This document shows positions 51,488 through 60,996 of a stretch of 64,000 bases of DNA, piece by piece. A program made the translations under genes and the position numbers. This DNA comes from Mycobacterium sp. GA-1199 (GTDB taxonomy: Bacteria > Actinomycetota > Actinomycetes > Mycobacteriales > Mycobacteriaceae): NCBI RefSeq assembly GCF_001500045.1, contig NZ_LQIX01000002.1:84733-148732 (forward strand), in the 5' to 3' direction. Under the pieces are notes generated by a model that made no database searches, had not been told where the DNA came from, and saw only the letters and a program-made list of their open reading frames with translations. How positions within the stretch are numbered: position 1 is the first letter of the stretch; each line of letters starts with the position of its first letter.

Positions 51488-51531
51488 TGTGCATTTGCAC
51501 AATACACGTACGAACACAGTGCGCAATGCAC
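51488..51531. promoter_or_regulatory. Paired palindromes in the pucR-monooxygenase divergent promoter
   Basis: TGTGCA-TT-TGCACA at 51488-51501 is a perfect 14-bp palindrome. GTGC-GCAAT-GCAC at 51519-51531 is a second, shorter one with the same GTGC/GCAC half-sites. Their centres are about 30 bp apart, between the divergent starts at 51468 and 51592. They are good candidates for PucR-protein operators. Confidence 0.55.
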
Positions 51532-51591
51532 CTGGCGGCGTGCCGCGGATCACGCGAGGATGGCCACAGTGACCTAACTCAAGGAGTTGAC

Positions 51592-53145
51592 GTGCAGGAG
51601 AACTCACGCACTGTTCCCACCCTCGATGGGGACACAGCGGGGCACGCCGCGGATTCACCCGATGTGGACGTGCTCGTCATCGGTGCCGGCATCACCGGAC
51701 TCGGCTTCGCGTCTCGGCTGAAGATCGAGACGCCCGAGAAGTCGGTGTTGATCGTCGATGCCCACAAAGAGGTCGGCGGCACCTGGCATCTGTTCCGCTA
51801 TCCCGGCATCCGGTCGGATTCCGACCTGATCACCTACGGCTACCAGTACAAGCCGTGGACCAAGGAGAAGGCGATCGCACCGGGCGCCGAGATCAAGAAC
51901 TACCTCATCGAGACGGTCGACGAGTTCGACCTCGCCGACCGGCTGCGCCTTGGCGCTCGGGTCGAGTCACTGGATTGGTCCTCGGCTGAGTCGCTGTGGA
52001 CGGCGACCCTGCGCGACGTTGCCACCGGCGAGGTGGACACCGTGCGCGCCCGGTGGGTGGTCTCCGGCACGGGCTACTTCGACCATGCGGCCGGTTACCG
52101 CCCCACCTGGGAGGGCGAGGAATCGTTCGCCGGAACTCTGGTGCATGCGCAGGATTGGCCCGAGGACCTCGACTACGCAGGCAAGCGGATCGTGGTCATC
52201 GGCAGCGGCGCCACGGCCGTGACGCTGCTGCCCGCCCTGGCCGAGAAGGCCGGACTGGTCACCATGCTGCAGCGCTCACCCAGCTACATCATTCCGCTGC
52301 CGGGCAAGGACGTGGTCCTCGATGTGCTGCGCCGCTTCCTGCCCCTCAACACGGCGTTCGAGGTGACGCGAAAGGTGAACATCCAGCGCCTGCGCACGCT
52401 GGTCAGCCTCAGTCGGCGCTATCCGCGATTCGTGCGCGCAGTGATCCGACAGATCAACAAGGCGTTCCTGCCAAAGGGTTTCGACGTCGACACCCACCTG
52501 AACCCGGCGTACAACCCGTGGGAGCAGCGGATGTGCATCGTTCCCGACGGCGACCTGTACGGCGCCATCCGGCGCGGCCGCGCCACCATCGCCACCGACA
52601 CGATCAAGCGGTTCGTGCCGGACGGCATCGAGTTGACATCCGGCCAATTCCTGCCCGCCGACATCGTGGTCGCCGCCACCGGCTTGAAGCTGATCCCCTT
52701 CGGGGGTGTCAAGGTTTTCGTGGACGGGGAGCCCATTGACTGGCCCGACACCGTGCTCCACAAGGCGGTGATGGTCAGCGGCCTCCCGAACTTCTTGATG
52801 GGATTCGGCTACACCAACAACTCGTGGACGTTGCGGATCGATCTGGCCAGCGCCTACCTGGCACGGCTGTTCAAGCACATGGACAGTCGCGGCTACGACA
52901 CCGTCGTACCGCGGCTCGCCGACGCCGATGCCGAACGGGAGTTGATCCTCGAGGATCTGACGTCCAACTACGTACGCCGCAGCGTCGGCGCGTTCCCCCG
53001 CCAGGTCAAGGACCCGACGTGGAGCTTCCCGAGCCACTACCGCTTCGACCTCGAACGCCTCGCCGGCCCGATCGACGACGGCACCCTGGAATTCGGGCGC
53101 AGCGCCGACCGCGCGCAGCTGACGGTGATCGGTGGTGTCGCATGA
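51592..53145 (+). CDS. Flavin-containing Baeyer-Villiger-type monooxygenase
   Basis: A 517-residue class B flavoprotein monooxygenase. FAD motif VIGAGITGLGFASRL is at about residues 29-43, followed by the conserved GGTWHLFRYPGIRSDSD. The Baeyer-Villiger fingerprint FxGxxxHxxxWP appears as FAGTLVHAQDWP. The NADPH motif is VVIGSGATAVTLLPALAEKA, and the C-terminal ATGLKLIPFGG and GYTNNSWTLRIDLASAYL are as in EthA/mycobacterial relatives. It likely inserts oxygen into a ketone or oxidises a heteroatom; the substrate is unknown. GTG at 51592 follows AAGGAG (51581-51586). The hydrolase ATG overlaps its stop, so oxygenation followed by ester hydrolysis is a plausible two-step pathway (inference). 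Confidence 0.92.
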   Translation: MQENSRTVPTLDGDTAGHAADSPDVDVLVIGAGITGLGFASRLKIETPEKSVLIVDAHKEVGGTWHLFRYPGIRSDSDLITYGYQYKPWTKEKAIAPGAEIKNYLIETVDEFDLADRLRLGARVESLDWSSAESLWTATLRDVATGEVDTVRARWVVSGTGYFDHAAGYRPTWEGEESFAGTLVHAQDWPEDLDYAGKRIVVIGSGATAVTLLPALAEKAGLVTMLQRSPSYIIPLPGKDVVLDVLRRFLPLNTAFEVTRKVNIQRLRTLVSLSRRYPRFVRAVIRQINKAFLPKGFDVDTHLNPAYNPWEQRMCIVPDGDLYGAIRRGRATIATDTIKRFVPDGIELTSGQFLPADIVVAATGLKLIPFGGVKVFVDGEPIDWPDTVLHKAVMVSGLPNFLMGFGYTNNSWTLRIDLASAYLARLFKHMDSRGYDTVVPRLADADAERELILEDLTSNYVRRSVGAFPRQVKDPTWSFPSHYRFDLERLAGPIDDGTLEFGRSADRAQLTVIGGVA

Positions 53146-54089
53146 ACCGCGACGAGGTGACCTTCCCCAGCGCCGGAACAGCTTGTGCCGGCTGGTATTA
53201 CCGGGGGCAGAGCGAGGCGTTCGAGACGGCGGCGGGACGTCCCTGCGTGGTGATGGCCCACGGTTTCAGTGGCACGCGCGATGCCGGGCTGGAGGGCTAT
53301 GCCGAAGGGTTCGCCGCGGCGGGTCTGGACGTCTTGCTCTTCGACTACCGCGGATTCGGCGGATCCGCGGGGCAGATGCGCCAACACATCGACTACCGGG
53401 GGCAGCGCGCGGACTATCATGCGGCGATCGCGGCGGCCCGCCGGCTGCGCGGGGTCGACCCGGACCGCATCGTGCTGTGGGGTACGTCGTACTCGGGAGG
53501 GCACGTTTTGAACGTGGCGGCCAACGACCGCCGGGTCGCCGCGGTGGTGTCACTCACGCCGGCCGTCGACGGTATCCCTGTGCTCGGGATGATGATCAAG
53601 TCGGCCGGCGTCGGCAAGGTCGTCGCCCTGACCGTGGCGGGGTTGCGAGACCGGTTCGGCCGGCGCCCGCACATGCTGCCGGCGGTGGGTCCGGAGGGCT
53701 CGCCGGCTGTGATCGCCAAGGACGGTGCCCTGGAAGACTTCCTCGCGGTGTCGGGACCGTTGTGGCGCAACGAGGTTCGTGCGCGGTGCACCCTCGACGT
53801 CGCCCGCAACCGGCCGGTGCGCAGCATCGGGAAAGTCGCCGCGCCGCTACTGGTCCAGGTCGGCGATTTCGACACCGTCGTCTCGTCCTCCGCCGCTGAG
53901 CGCGCTGCCGGCAAGGCCACCGCGCCGACCGAACTGCGGAACTACCCGGTGGACCACTTCGACGTCTACGGCGATCCGTGGCTGTCGACCATCCTGCGCG
54001 ACCAGATCGAGTTCCTATCTCGTCGGGTTGGCCGGTCCGGTGACGGCACGCACATGACTCGGGAGGGGCTCGTCAAGCTGCAGCGGTGA
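53142..54089 (+). CDS. Alpha/beta-hydrolase coupled to the monooxygenase
   Basis: A 315-residue alpha/beta-hydrolase. It shows CVVMAHGFSGTRDAGLEGYAEGFAAAGLDVLLFDYRGFGGSAG (oxyanion region), the nucleophile elbow GTSYSGG with the catalytic Ser, an acidic residue in QVGDFDTVV, and the C-terminal His in NYPVDHFDVY. It resembles the dienelactone-hydrolase/X-Pro-peptidase-like group. The ATG at 53142 overlaps the monooxygenase TGA (ATGA). Convergent cwsA ends 6 bp downstream. Probable substrate: the ester or lactone made by the monooxygenase (inference). Confidence 0.9.
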   Translation: MNRDEVTFPSAGTACAGWYYRGQSEAFETAAGRPCVVMAHGFSGTRDAGLEGYAEGFAAAGLDVLLFDYRGFGGSAGQMRQHIDYRGQRADYHAAIAAARRLRGVDPDRIVLWGTSYSGGHVLNVAANDRRVAAVVSLTPAVDGIPVLGMMIKSAGVGKVVALTVAGLRDRFGRRPHMLPAVGPEGSPAVIAKDGALEDFLAVSGPLWRNEVRARCTLDVARNRPVRSIGKVAAPLLVQVGDFDTVVSSSAAERAAGKATAPTELRNYPVDHFDVYGDPWLSTILRDQIEFLSRRVGRSGDGTHMTREGLVKLQR

Positions 54090-54095
54090 CAGCGC

Positions 54096-54536
54096 TCAGG
54101 GTTTCGGCGTCACTTCCACACTCGGCGGCAGCGGGGACGGCTCCGGCTGCGTCGAGCGGCGCACAATCGAGAACGCCACCGCTCCCCCGGCCACCACGAC
54201 GACACCTGCCGCCGCCCACACCAGTCGGCGTCTGCGCTGCCTGGCCTTCGCCGCGCGCGTCGGGGCCGCTCCCTGCAGAACCCGGTTCACGACCTCCTGC
54301 GCGGCGGCGAGCTCCTGCGCGATGGCCTCCTGCGCGGCGGCCAGATCCTCGCTCAGCTGAGCTCTGATCCTGCCCCGGCGATACCGCTCCCCCACCCACG
54401 CTGCCGACGACTGCGCACCGTTGACTCCGAGGCCAAATGCGCCGCGCGTGACATCGACCGGCCCGACCGCCGTGTACTTCAGGCCGCGGCTCAACCGCTG
54501 GCCGGGGGTCAACCGGATCTCGGTCCTGGTGCTCAT
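54096..54536 (-). CDS. cwsA: Cell wall synthesis protein CwsA
   Basis: A 146-residue protein close to M. tuberculosis CwsA (Rv0008c, 145 aa). N-terminal EIRLTPGQRLSRGLKYTAVGPVDVTRGAFGLGV, a central helical, coiled-coil-like stretch EDLAAAQEAIAQELAAAQEVV, one transmembrane helix near the C terminus (LVWAAAGVVVVAGGAVAFSIV) and the tail RRSTQPEPSPLPPSVEV are visible. CwsA interacts with Wag31 and CrgA and affects polar growth and cell shape. ATG at 54536 is used. In M. tuberculosis the gene directly follows tRNA-Ala; here the PucR-monooxygenase cassette separates them. Confidence 0.93.
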   Translation of the reverse strand: MSTRTEIRLTPGQRLSRGLKYTAVGPVDVTRGAFGLGVNGAQSSAAWVGERYRRGRIRAQLSEDLAAAQEAIAQELAAAQEVVNRVLQGAAPTRAAKARQRRRRLVWAAAGVVVVAGGAVAFSIVRRSTQPEPSPLPPSVEVTPKP

Positions 54537-54644
54537 GGGTGTGTGCCTTTCTCGCGGCCGGGGTGCGACCACAACAGCCTGCCATTCACCCGAACCCAAC
54601 GGTGCCGGAAGGGCGCCGAACGCGGCGTGGCACACTGACATCCC

Positions 54645-55172
54645 GTGACGAGCCCCATTCAGACAGCGACCGCAACACTGCACACCAACCGCGGCGACAT
54701 CAAGATCGCACTCTTCGGCAACCACGCGCCCAAGACCGTGGCCAACTTCGTCGGCCTGGCGCAGGGAACCAAGGACTACAGCGGTGAGAACGCATCGGGC
54801 GGCACGTCCGGACCTTTCTACGACGGTGTGGTCTTTCACCGCATCATCGACGGCTTCATGATCCAGGGCGGCGACCCGACCGGTACAGGTCGCGGCGGAC
54901 CGGGCTACAAATTCGAGGACGAATTCCACCCCGAGTTGCAGTTCGACCGGCCCTACCTGCTGGCGATGGCCAACGCCGGCCCGGGCACCAACGGGTCGCA
55001 GTTCTTCATCACGGTCACCAAGACCCCGCACCTGAATCGCAAGCACACGATCTTCGGCGAGGTCGTCGATCCGGAGTCGCAGAAGGTCGTCGACGCCATC
55101 GCGACCACCGCGACCGACCGCAGCGACCGACCGACCGATCCGGTGGTCGTCGACTCGATCACGATCGCCTGA
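54645..55172 (+). CDS. ppiA: Cyclophilin-type peptidyl-prolyl isomerase PpiA
   Basis: A 175-residue cyclophilin. Diagnostic stretches are [31 protein letters not shown], the catalytic [46 protein letters not shown] and [16 protein letters not shown]. It catalyses proline cis-trans isomerisation. No signal peptide is seen. GTG at 54645 gives a length and N terminus like the M. tuberculosis PpiA (182 aa). Confidence 0.97.
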   Translation: MTSPIQTATATLHTNRGDIKIALFGNHAPKTVANFVGLAQGTKDYSGENASGGTSGPFYDGVVFHRIIDGFMIQGGDPTGTGRGGPGYKFEDEFHPELQFDRPYLLAMANAGPGTNGSQFFITVTKTPHLNRKHTIFGEVVDPESQKVVDAIATTATDRSDRPTDPVVVDSITIA

Positions 55173-55278
55173 CGCGCGACTGCCGAAGGGTTGCCGAGAC
55201 CACCGAGACGACGGTTTATGACGAAGTTCGCGCCGTACGCATCAGTAACCGCAGCCTCGGCACCGGTAACGTAACCGC

Positions 55279-55704
55279 TCAGGAGGAACCCCAGCCGGCG
55301 TAGCCGGCCTGGGTCAGCGCGTCCAGCACGTGCAACGGGTCGGTGCCCAGATCCCAACGGGTGAACACGAGCAGGTCCCCGCTGTTGGTGTCGATCTCAA
55401 GAAGCCGGACTTTGCGGGCCAGCCGGCGGAACTCGGTGATCCGGACCAGTTTGATCTCGGTGCGTGGCAAAACCTTGGTACCGAACCACCCCCTGCTGAC
55501 GAGGGCGCCGTCTTTGATTGCCAGCTTCGGTCGCGCGCGCCACGAGAAGATTGCGAACACGAGCAAACCCACGCCGGCAACGCCACCGAGGAGGCGCCCC
55601 GGCGGGTCTGTGATCAGGCTCACAGCGACTGTAGCCAAGATAATTCCGCCTACGGCGCACGCGGCGATGCCGCCGGCGGGCGGGCTCCATTGAGTTTGCT
55701 GCAC
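55279..55704 (-). CDS. PH-domain membrane protein (Rv0010c-type)
   Basis: A 141-residue protein, the same length as M. tuberculosis Rv0010c. Two N-terminal hydrophobic helices (GGIAACAVGGIILATVAVSLI; LLGGVAGVGLLVFAIFSW) precede a small PH-like domain with ARPKLAIKDGALVSRGWFGTKVLPRTEIKLVRI, RLLEIDTNSGDLLVFTRWDLGTDP and the C-terminal LDALTQAGYAGWG. GTG at 55704 matches the family start VQQT; the frame is open further upstream. Function is unknown; it lies between ppiA and crgA in division-related surroundings. Confidence 0.88.
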   Translation of the reverse strand: MQQTQWSPPAGGIAACAVGGIILATVAVSLITDPPGRLLGGVAGVGLLVFAIFSWRARPKLAIKDGALVSRGWFGTKVLPRTEIKLVRITEFRRLARKVRLLEIDTNSGDLLVFTRWDLGTDPLHVLDALTQAGYAGWGSS

Positions 55705-55739
55705 GAGTTCTCCACACCCTTCCACCGGGATGTATGCGG

Positions 55740-55787
55740 TTATCCACAAGTGCTATCCCCAATGGGGATGAATCACATCCGTGTGAT
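55740..55787. promoter_or_regulatory. Perfect DnaA box and two palindromes upstream of the PH-domain gene
   Basis: TTATCCACA at 55740-55748 is a perfect consensus DnaA box on the plus strand. It is followed by ATCCCC-AAT-GGGGAT (55755-55769) and ATCACA-TCCG-TGTGAT (55772-55787). All lie 36-83 bp upstream of the leftward Rv0010c-type start, within a 155-bp gap after crgA. The cluster suggests protein-controlled expression; DnaA involvement is inference. Confidence 0.5.
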
Positions 55788-55859
55788 CCGATTACCGGGC
55801 GGTTGCTGGCACGGTAACGGGAAGCGACAAGGTTGAATTCAATTCAGGGCGGGGCGATC

Positions 55860-56123
55860 TCAGCGCCACCGCATGGTGAGCAACAGCCCGGTGATCATGA
55901 AGGCAAAGGCGATCGCGTAGTTCCACGGGCCGAGCTCCGCGAGGAACGGGATGGCCGATGACGCCAGCTGGAAGACCAGCAGCCAGACCAAGCCGATCAG
56001 CATCAAGCTGACGAACAGCACGACGAACCAGGTGCTCGACGGCCCGGCTTTGACCTTGACGGGCGTCCGGCTCACCGGGTTGGCGGTGAAGTCGTTCTTC
56101 TTGCGGACCTTGGACTTGGGCAT
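55860..56123 (-). CDS. crgA: Cell division protein CrgA
   Basis: An 87-residue, two-helix membrane protein. N-terminal [30 protein letters not shown], helix 1 [23 protein letters not shown], a short external loop, helix 2 [23 protein letters not shown]. CrgA binds FtsZ, FtsI and FtsQ and helps assemble the divisome. It is six residues shorter than M. tuberculosis CrgA (93 aa), the difference being in the external loop. ATG at 56123 is clear. Confidence 0.95.
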   Translation of the reverse strand: MPKSKVRKKNDFTANPVSRTPVKVKAGPSSTWFVVLFVSLMLIGLVWLLVFQLASSAIPFLAELGPWNYAIAFAFMITGLLLTMRWR

Positions 56124-56204
56124 GGGTACCTTCGGGACAACTGAATGCGACGATGTACGTACGAGCCTAACGTAGGCCCGGCACTTCAGAGTCAGGGAAG
56201 CCAG

Positions 56205-56990
56205 TTGCAGCGGTCGCATCATCGAAAGCCGACGCCGCAAACGGTCGGCCGGTGGTCGACGGCGTGGCGGTACGGGGTGCCGGTGGTCTGTCTGCTCGCC
56301 GGCTTGTTGCTTGCCGCCACCCACGGTGTCTCCGGTGGTGACGAGATCCGCCGCAGCGACGCCCCGCGTCTTGTCGACCTGGTCCGGGAGACCCAACAGT
56401 CCGTGGACCGGCTCAGCGCAGAACGGGACGCGTTGGTGTCGTCCGTCGACAGCCATCACGGGGGCAGTCCGGGGACCGATGCGGCCCTGACCGCGATCAC
56501 CGCCCGCTCGGCGCGGTTGGCTTCCGAGGCGGGCCTGGAGCCACTGCGCGGGCCCGGCCTGGTCGTCACGCTCACCGACGCGCAACGCGACGCCGAGGGC
56601 CGCTTTCCCCGCGACGCCACCCCCGACGACCTCGTGGTGCACCAGCAGGACATCGACGCCGTCCTCAACGCGTTGTGGAGCGCCGGGGCGGAAGGCATCC
56701 AGATGCAGGACCAGCGCATCATCGGGACCTCGGCGCCCAAGTGTGTCGGCAACACCCTGCTGCTCAACGGGCGCACGTACAGCCCGCCCTACGTCATCAC
56801 CGCGATCGGTGACGCGCCCGCGATGCAGGCGGCGTTGGCGGCCGCTCCCCTGGTCACTCTCTATCGCCAGTACGTGGTGCGGTTCGGCCTGGGCTATTCG
56901 GAAGAGCCCCGGGCATCGGTCGAACTGGTCGGCCACAAGGAGCCGTTGCGCATGCAGTTCGCCAAGCCCGCGGGCCCGATCGGATACTGA
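56205..56990 (+). CDS. DUF881 membrane-anchored protein (Rv0012-type)
   Basis: A 261-residue protein. A short basic cytoplasmic N terminus and one transmembrane helix ([20 protein letters not shown]) are followed by a coiled-coil region ([23 protein letters not shown]). The extracytoplasmic DUF881 domain has [67 protein letters not shown] and [16 protein letters not shown]881 proteins occur in division loci of Gram-positives; a divisome role is inferred. TTG at 56205, behind AGGGAAG, gives 261 aa, close to Rv0012 (262). No ATG or GTG start fits. Confidence 0.88.
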   Translation: MQRSHHRKPTPQTVGRWSTAWRYGVPVVCLLAGLLLAATHGVSGGDEIRRSDAPRLVDLVRETQQSVDRLSAERDALVSSVDSHHGGSPGTDAALTAITARSARLASEAGLEPLRGPGLVVTLTDAQRDAEGRFPRDATPDDLVVHQQDIDAVLNALWSAGAEGIQMQDQRIIGTSAPKCVGNTLLLNGRTYSPPYVITAIGDAPAMQAALAAAPLVTLYRQYVVRFGLGYSEEPRASVELVGHKEPLRMQFAKPAGPIGY

Positions 56991-57068
56991 CCCCGGCCTC
57001 GCCCGGTGTGGCAGGTCGCACCCCGGCGCGACCCGCTACGCCCACACAGCAACCAGTAACCTGGGCTG

Positions 57069-57755
57069 ATGCAGGTCTTGGTCGTCGACAACTACGACAG
57101 CTTCGTGTTCAACCTGGTGCAGTACCTCGGTCAGCTCGGGGTGCAGGCGCAGGTATGGCGCAACGACGACGACCGGCTTGCCACCGACGCCGATATCGCG
57201 AAGGCCGCCGCTGATCACGACGGTGTGCTGCTGTCCCCCGGCCCGGGTACGCCCGAGCGGGCGGGCGCCTCGATCCCGCTCGTCAAGGCGTGCGCGGCGG
57301 CCGGAACCCCGCTGCTGGGCGTCTGCCTCGGGCACCAGGCGATCGGGGTCGCGTTCGGCGGCACCGTGGACCGCGCACCCGAACTGCTGCACGGTAAGAC
57401 CAGCGTCGTGCACCACACCGATTCCGGTGTGATGCAAGGACTTCCGAATCCCTTCACCGCCACCAGATACCACTCGCTGACCATTCTGCCCGAAACGGTG
57501 CCCGACGAACTCGAGGTGATCGCGCGCACCGAGGGGGGCGTCATCATGGCGGTGCGCCACGTCGGGCTGCCGATCCACGGCGTGCAATTCCATCCCGAGT
57601 CGATCCTGACCGAGGGTGGACACCGGATGCTGGCGAACTGGCTCGGCTACTGCGGCGCCGCGCCCGCCGAGTCCCTGGTGCAACAACTGGAGGACGAGGT
57701 CACCAGCGCCCTCGCCGCCGGCCGACAAGCAGCTACGACGCGAAGTTCAGCGTGA
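57069..57755 (+). CDS. trpG: Anthranilate / para-aminobenzoate synthase glutamine amidotransferase
   Basis: A 228-residue class I amidotransferase. It has N-terminal QVLVVDNYDSFVFNLVQYL, the oxyanion loop LLSPGPGTPERAG, the nucleophile Cys in LLGVCLGHQAIG, and the catalytic His/Glu in VQFHPESILTEGG. It supplies ammonia for anthranilate (tryptophan) or aminodeoxychorismate (folate) synthesis. No partner synthase lies here, so it may serve both, as the locus Rv0013 is annotated trpG (pabA-like). ATG at 57069 is clear. Its 3' end overlaps the convergent pknB by 23 bp. Confidence 0.93.
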   Translation: MQVLVVDNYDSFVFNLVQYLGQLGVQAQVWRNDDDRLATDADIAKAAADHDGVLLSPGPGTPERAGASIPLVKACAAAGTPLLGVCLGHQAIGVAFGGTVDRAPELLHGKTSVVHHTDSGVMQGLPNPFTATRYHSLTILPETVPDELEVIARTEGGVIMAVRHVGLPIHGVQFHPESILTEGGHRMLANWLGYCGAAPAESLVQQLEDEVTSALAAGRQAATTRSSA

Positions 57756-59606
57756 CCGTGTCGCCGAAGTTGACCCCGCTGCCGGGCGCCGGGTTCTGAG
57801 TCACCACCGCATTGGTGCGCTGACCGCTGTTCTGCACGTCGGCGCCCTTGTCCAGGAAACCCGTCCAGCCCAGCGCGCGCAGCCGCGGCTCCGCGTCCAC
57901 CCAGAACATGCCTCGCAGGTCGGGCATCACGAACTGGTTGCACGCCGACAGCCGCAGCTGGATGGGGGAGTCGACCGCGGAGTCCTGTCCGGCCGTCGGC
58001 AGCGTGCCGATGACCTGGCCGCAGGGTTCGGTGCTGTCGACCTGGACCGACACCACATTGGTGAACCCGGCGGCGGTCAGGATCTCGCGCGCCGGTGCCT
58101 CCGGCTGGTTCTCGACGTTCGGCACGGGACGGCTCTGGGGACCGGAGCCGACGATGACGGTGATCTCGTTGGTGATCGCGGACGTCTGATTGGCCGGGGG
58201 ATTGGTGCCGAGCACCCTGTCCTTCAGCTCCGGTGTCGACGGCGACGACGACGATTTGAACCGCACGAAGCCGGCCTCTTTCAACCGTTCCGTCGCCTGC
58301 GTGTAGGTCAGGTTCTTGACGTCGGGGATCTCGCGCTGCTCCGGGCCGGTAGAGACGTTGAGGGTGATCTCCTCGCCCGCCTCGACCGATGTGTCGGCGC
58401 TGGGGTCGGTGCTGATGACGTGGTCGGGGGGAACCGTCGAGTCCGGCCGCTGCTGGGTCCTGGTCCTGAATCCGCGGTTCTGCAGCTCGGCGATCGCGTC
58501 CGCCGACGGCTGACCGCTGACGTCGGGCACTTCGACGTTGCGGGTGGTTCCGCCGAACATGTTGATCGCGACGGTGACCACGACCGTGAGGACGGCCAGG
58601 ACCGCGACCGCTGCCAGCCACCGGGCGACCGAGCCGCGGCGGTCGCGGTCGGAGTCGTCGGGGGCGGGCACCGGCGGCATCGGGTCGATCGGCTCGGTGC
58701 GCTCGTGGCCCGTCGGCGCCGACAGCAGCGAGCTGCGTTCGGCGTCGGTGAACACCTTGGGCGCCTCCGGTTGTTCCCCGCTGTGCACCCGGACCAGATC
58801 GGCGCGCATCTCGGCGGCGGTCTGATACCGGTTGTCGGGGTTCTTGGCCAACGATTTGAGCACCACCGCGTCCAGCTCGGGGCCGATCGCGGGATTGCGC
58901 TGCGACGGCGGTACCGGATCCTCGCGGACGTGCTGGTAGGCCACCGCCACCGGTGAGTCACCGATGAAAGGTGGCTCACCGGTGAGGATTTCGTAGAGCA
59001 CGCAGCCCAGCGAATAGACGTCGGAACGGGCGTCGACCTTCTCGCCGCGGGCCTGTTCGGGCGAGAGGTACTGCGCGGTCCCGATCACCGCCGCTGTTTG
59101 GGTGACGCTGTTGGCGTCGGCCAGTGCGCGGGCGATGCCGAAGTCCATCACCTTCACCGCACCGGTCTTGCTGATCATGATGTTGGCCGGTTTGACGTCG
59201 CGATGGATGATGCCGTGCTGATGGCTGAAGTTCAGCGCCTGGCAGGCGTCGGCGATCACCTCGATCGCCCGCCGCGCCTCCATCGGGCCGTCGTTGTGGA
59301 CGATGTCGCGCAGCGTCACGCCGTCGACGTATTCCATGACGATGTAGGGCAGCGGGCCTTGAGGGGTCTCGGCCTCGCCGGTGTCGTAGACCGCCACGAT
59401 CGCCGGGTGGTTGAGCGCCGCGGCGTTCTGGGCCTCGCGGCGGAACCTCAGATAGAAGCTCGGGTCGCGGGCGAGGTCGGCGCGTAGCACCTTGATCGCG
59501 ACGTCGCGGTGCAGCCGCACGTCGCGCGCGAGGTGGACCTCGGACATGCCCCCGAAGCCGAGGATCTCGCCGAGTTCATAGCGGTCGGACAGGTGTTGCG
59601 GGGTCG

Positions 59607-59610
<4 letters not shown>
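57733..59610 (-). CDS. pknB: Serine/threonine protein kinase PknB with four PASTA domains
   Basis: A 625-residue receptor kinase essential in mycobacteria. The kinase domain (about 10-275) has the G-loop [10 protein letters not shown], Lys40 in [15 protein letters not shown] with catalytic Asp138, DFG, and activation-loop Thr170/Thr172 in [13 protein letters not shown]. After a juxtamembrane segment, one transmembrane helix ([19 protein letters not shown]) precedes four PASTA repeats beginning [27 protein letters not shown] and FVMPDLRGM, which sense muropeptides or lipid II. Targets include CwlM, MurJ and CrgA-related factors. ATG at 59610 overlaps the pknA stop (ATGA). Confidence 0.98.
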
Positions 59611-60950
<1,340 letters not shown>

Positions 60951-60996
60951 ACGGCCCCCTGGTCACATGCTGTGCGGACCGCCTGCTGCCGGGCTG

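Noticed and set aside
50082..54096. Genomic island with attachment-site duplication at tRNA-Ala
   Set aside because: No integrase gene and no repeat of the tRNA 3' end were found near the far end of the cassette, so an island with att sites is not supported.
55772..55787. ATCACA-TCCG-TGTGAT as a CRP site
   Set aside because: The half-sites are in the reverse order and spacing compared with the CRP consensus TGTGA-N6-TCACA, so it is reported only as a palindrome.
53037..56936. Several long minus-strand frames over the monooxygenase, hydrolase, ppiA and DUF881 genes
   Set aside because: These are shadows of well-supported plus-strand genes. Only cwsA, the PH-domain gene and crgA carry family motifs on the minus strand there.
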